Shown: piece by piece, positions 62,248-64,000 of the stretch
How positions within the stretch are numbered: the stretch's first letter is position 1
Layout of the letters: each line of letters starts with the position of its first letter
Assembly: GCF_002355595.1 (NCBI RefSeq)
Contig: NZ_AP017422.1
Location: 3,100,001-3,164,000, forward strand
Source: Filimonas lacunae
GTDB taxonomy: Bacteria; Bacteroidota; Bacteroidia; Chitinophagales; Chitinophagaceae
Reading direction: 5' to 3'
DNA: 64,000 nt
Notes under the pieces: generated by a model
Database searches by the model: none
The model's input: only the letters and a program-made list of their open reading frames with translations
Told to the model about the DNA's origin: nothing
Translations under genes and position numbers: made by a program

Positions 62248-64000
62248 GTAATAATGTTGATGGTGATTGGCTTGGGATCAATGATCAGCAGCTCTGCTGC
62301 AAACACGGTATCATCGCCGGTTACAGGTGCATTGGAAGGTAAAATATAGTGGAAGCCGGCAGCGTTTTCCGAGCGGTACAAGGTATCCAGGTCTACCCCC
62401 GCAACACCAGGCACATTCTGTATCACGGCTATTACTTCGCTGGCGGTTACCTGCTGGCCAAAATTGCGGGCATCAAAACTAAAGGCAGCTCTCAATTGGG
62501 TATTAATGGCCGCCAATACTTTATCGTTGTTGTAGGCAGCGTCTATTTTTACATTTGCACTCAGGCGAAAATACCGGGGTACATAAGATGCCATTGTTAA
62601 GGGCACATAGTTTTCGCCTGCATCACGTATCGATTTCAGTAAATTAGTATACAATACACTGCTGGTAGCTACTGTAGCGCCATTAATACCGGCTATGGTA
62701 ATAAACACATTGCGTCGCTGGCCTTTCCATGTCCAGGTAGCTAAGGCCTTGGATATGCCCGCATAGGCCCTGGCAAAATCTTCATAATCCTGCAGGCTTA
62801 CAATTCTATCCAGCGTTAGCACCGTAAGTGGTGCATTGGCCCGTGCATTTTCCAGTTGTTCGGCATTGGCGGCGCCTGTGGCCGCAATGGGGTTTGCAGC
62901 GCTTTTCACACCCAGGGGGCGGGTAAGCAATTGGGTAAGCTGGTTGGCTTTTACCAAAGCGCCGGTGCCTATGCCTTTGCGATAGATCGCCTTTATATTT
63001 TCCTGACCACCAGGTAACCTGGCACCGGTTATACCATCACCAAAGGTTACAGTGGTTACCGCGTTATCATCCTGCCGGGTAATGTAGATACGCTCTTCTG
63101 CGGTATGCCCCAGGAAGTAAGGTACTTCTGTCCATAACAGATCGTTCACCCATATTTGTAAGGTAGATTGTGCACCACTGGCAGAAGCGCCACTGATATA
63201 AGTAAGTGGTGGCTGCCGCAGGTTAAAACTTTGAAAGGCTTTGGATGCATCACCACTGCCCAGAATTTCGGTAACCGTTTCGCCATGGGTAGCGATAGCC
63301 ACATTGCCGTTGATAGTAACGGAACTTAGCACATAGGTGTAGCTTAACACCTGTGTAAAGGTAACTACGGTGAACCCTTTTTGCACTATCACCGTTTCCA
63401 GTGTCATTACTTCACTGGCGCTGGTACCCGGGAGGTCAGCCCTGTCGCCCGTGAGCGCCACCAGTTGCCCTGCTTTTAAGCCGGGATACCAGCGGTTGAG
63501 CGTGATAGTTTTGCCACTGATGCTGCCTGTGATGGGCAGGGATGCCAGTGGTAATAATTCGCTTTGTACAAACACCGATATATTGCGTATAGCAGCGAGT
63601 GTGGTACCTGTGCCCCACCAGTTGGTGGTGTTGGCTGCGGGTGGTATCTGATCGGGTAAAGATGTTTTATAACCTAATGATATTTTACTGCATTTGCAAC
63701 TGATGCCATAGGCGCTACGGGCTTGCTGGCTGATATCGCGCACAGCATATATATCCATATCTGCAATGGCTGTAGTGGCTTTTTGAACAGCTATGTAGGT
63801 GTTGGGAATGGTTTCGTCGTAAGTGCTATCAAGGTAAAGTGTGGCGGCAACCTCTTCCAGATCCCATTCCAGCCAGCTAAAATGCGGGGTTTTAACTGTA
63901 GCGGTAGCGTCTATTGCTTCTATTGTGTTTTCTTTCACTTTGGCCTTAGCCGGCGTGCCTGTAGTAACATCTGCCATTTGCATCGCAGCATTATATCCAA
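62244..64000 (-). CDS. Baseplate J-like protein, 5'-truncated by the window edge
   Basis: At least 579 residues are visible, of the gpJ/TIGR02243 'putative baseplate assembly protein' kind: YITRQDDNAVTTVTFGDGITG, IKAIYRKGIGTGALV, RIVSLQDYEDFARAYAGI and ASEVIAVIQNVPGVAGVD. These proteins form the wedge ring of contractile tails. An ATG is present at 63983, but the frame stays open to the edge (upstream codons Gly-Tyr-Asn-Ala-Ala). Family members are usually longer at the N-terminus, so the gene probably begins outside the window. More injection-system genes should lie upstream. Confidence 0.85.
   Translation of the reverse strand, partial: GYNAAMQMADVTTGTPAKAKVKENTIEAIDATATVKTPHFSWLEWDLEEVAATLYLDSTYDETIPNTYIAVQKATTAIADMDIYAVRDISQQARSAYGISCKCSKISLGYKTSLPDQIPPAANTTNWWGTGTTLAAIRNISVFVQSELLPLASLPITGSISGKTITLNRWYPGLKAGQLVALTGDRADLPGTSASEVMTLETVIVQKGFTVVTFTQVLSYTYVLSSVTINGNVAIATHGETVTEILGSGDASKAFQSFNLRQPPLTYISGASASGAQSTLQIWVNDLLWTEVPYFLGHTAEERIYITRQDDNAVTTVTFGDGITGARLPGGQENIKAIYRKGIGTGALVKANQLTQLLTRPLGVKSAANPIAATGAANAEQLENARANAPLTVLTLDRIVSLQDYEDFARAYAGISKALATWTWKGQRRNVFITIAGINGATVATSSVLYTNLLKSIRDAGENYVPLTMASYVPRYFRLSANVKIDAAYNNDKVLAAINTQLRAAFSFDARNFGQQVTASEVIAVIQNVPGVAGVDLDTLYRSENAAGFHYILPSNAPVTGDDTVFAAELLIIDPKPITINIIT

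Overview
The window reads as chromosomal DNA of a Bacteroidota bacterium, most like the Chitinophagaceae. Evidence is the SusC/SusD pair, several TonB-linked or lipoprotein glycan genes, a DUF6377 membrane regulator, and promoters of the Bacteroidota type (TTTG, 19 bases, TAnnTTTG). No rRNA, canonical tRNA, insertion sequence or CRISPR array was seen.

Positions 1-12000 hold a DUF885 peptidase and a nitrate-assimilation island. On the minus strand are a NarK-type transporter, a three-part nitrate reductase (molybdopterin, FAD/NAD and [2Fe-2S] domains) and a rubredoxin-tailed protein. Diverging on the plus strand are moaA, moeA and a moaC-moaB fusion that make the molybdenum cofactor. A Crp/Fnr-like palindrome and a stem-loop lie between the two arms. 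Positions 12000-22400 hold an AraC regulator with its own direct-repeat operator, an intact reading frame derived from half an ABC ATPase, and a minus-strand operon in the order ROK regulator, SusC, SusD, thioredoxin-like protein, cytochrome c/monooxygenase-like protein.

Positions 22400-36700 are carbohydrate-centred: a DUF6377 regulator next to a GH3 enzyme, an orphan ECF sigma factor, GH43, a serine hydrolase, and a TonB receptor-GH3 operon diverging from a NrtR-like Nudix regulator, with a 27-bp near-perfect operator between them. A LytTR remnant joined to a truncated lipoprotein marks an old deletion. Positions 36700-50250 are mixed: membrane proteins, a TMEM175-type channel, a CAP protein, a GH12-like enzyme, an Old Yellow Enzyme, an Rpn nuclease and its decayed copy, a sensor kinase with a sigma-54 response regulator, and an RRM protein. 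A 14-unit, exactly 21-bp-period array of degenerate palindromes lies directly before a hypothetical gene at 39892.

Positions 50274-64000 are the 3' part of an extracellular contractile injection (phage-tail-like) locus, all on the minus strand and running off the right edge: baseplate protein, gpI-like tail protein, DUF6519 beta-helix protein, two glycosyltransferase-type proteins (one a three-domain fusion ending in a methyltransferase), and two eCIS-core (DUF4157) proteins with different C-terminal enzyme-like domains. Between the structural genes and the cargo/modification genes sits a promoter-bearing, terminator-bearing, tRNA-like RNA of about 100-130 nt that does not fit a canonical tRNA. 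This locus, with its RNA and glycosyltransferases, is the best candidate here for an undescribed system.
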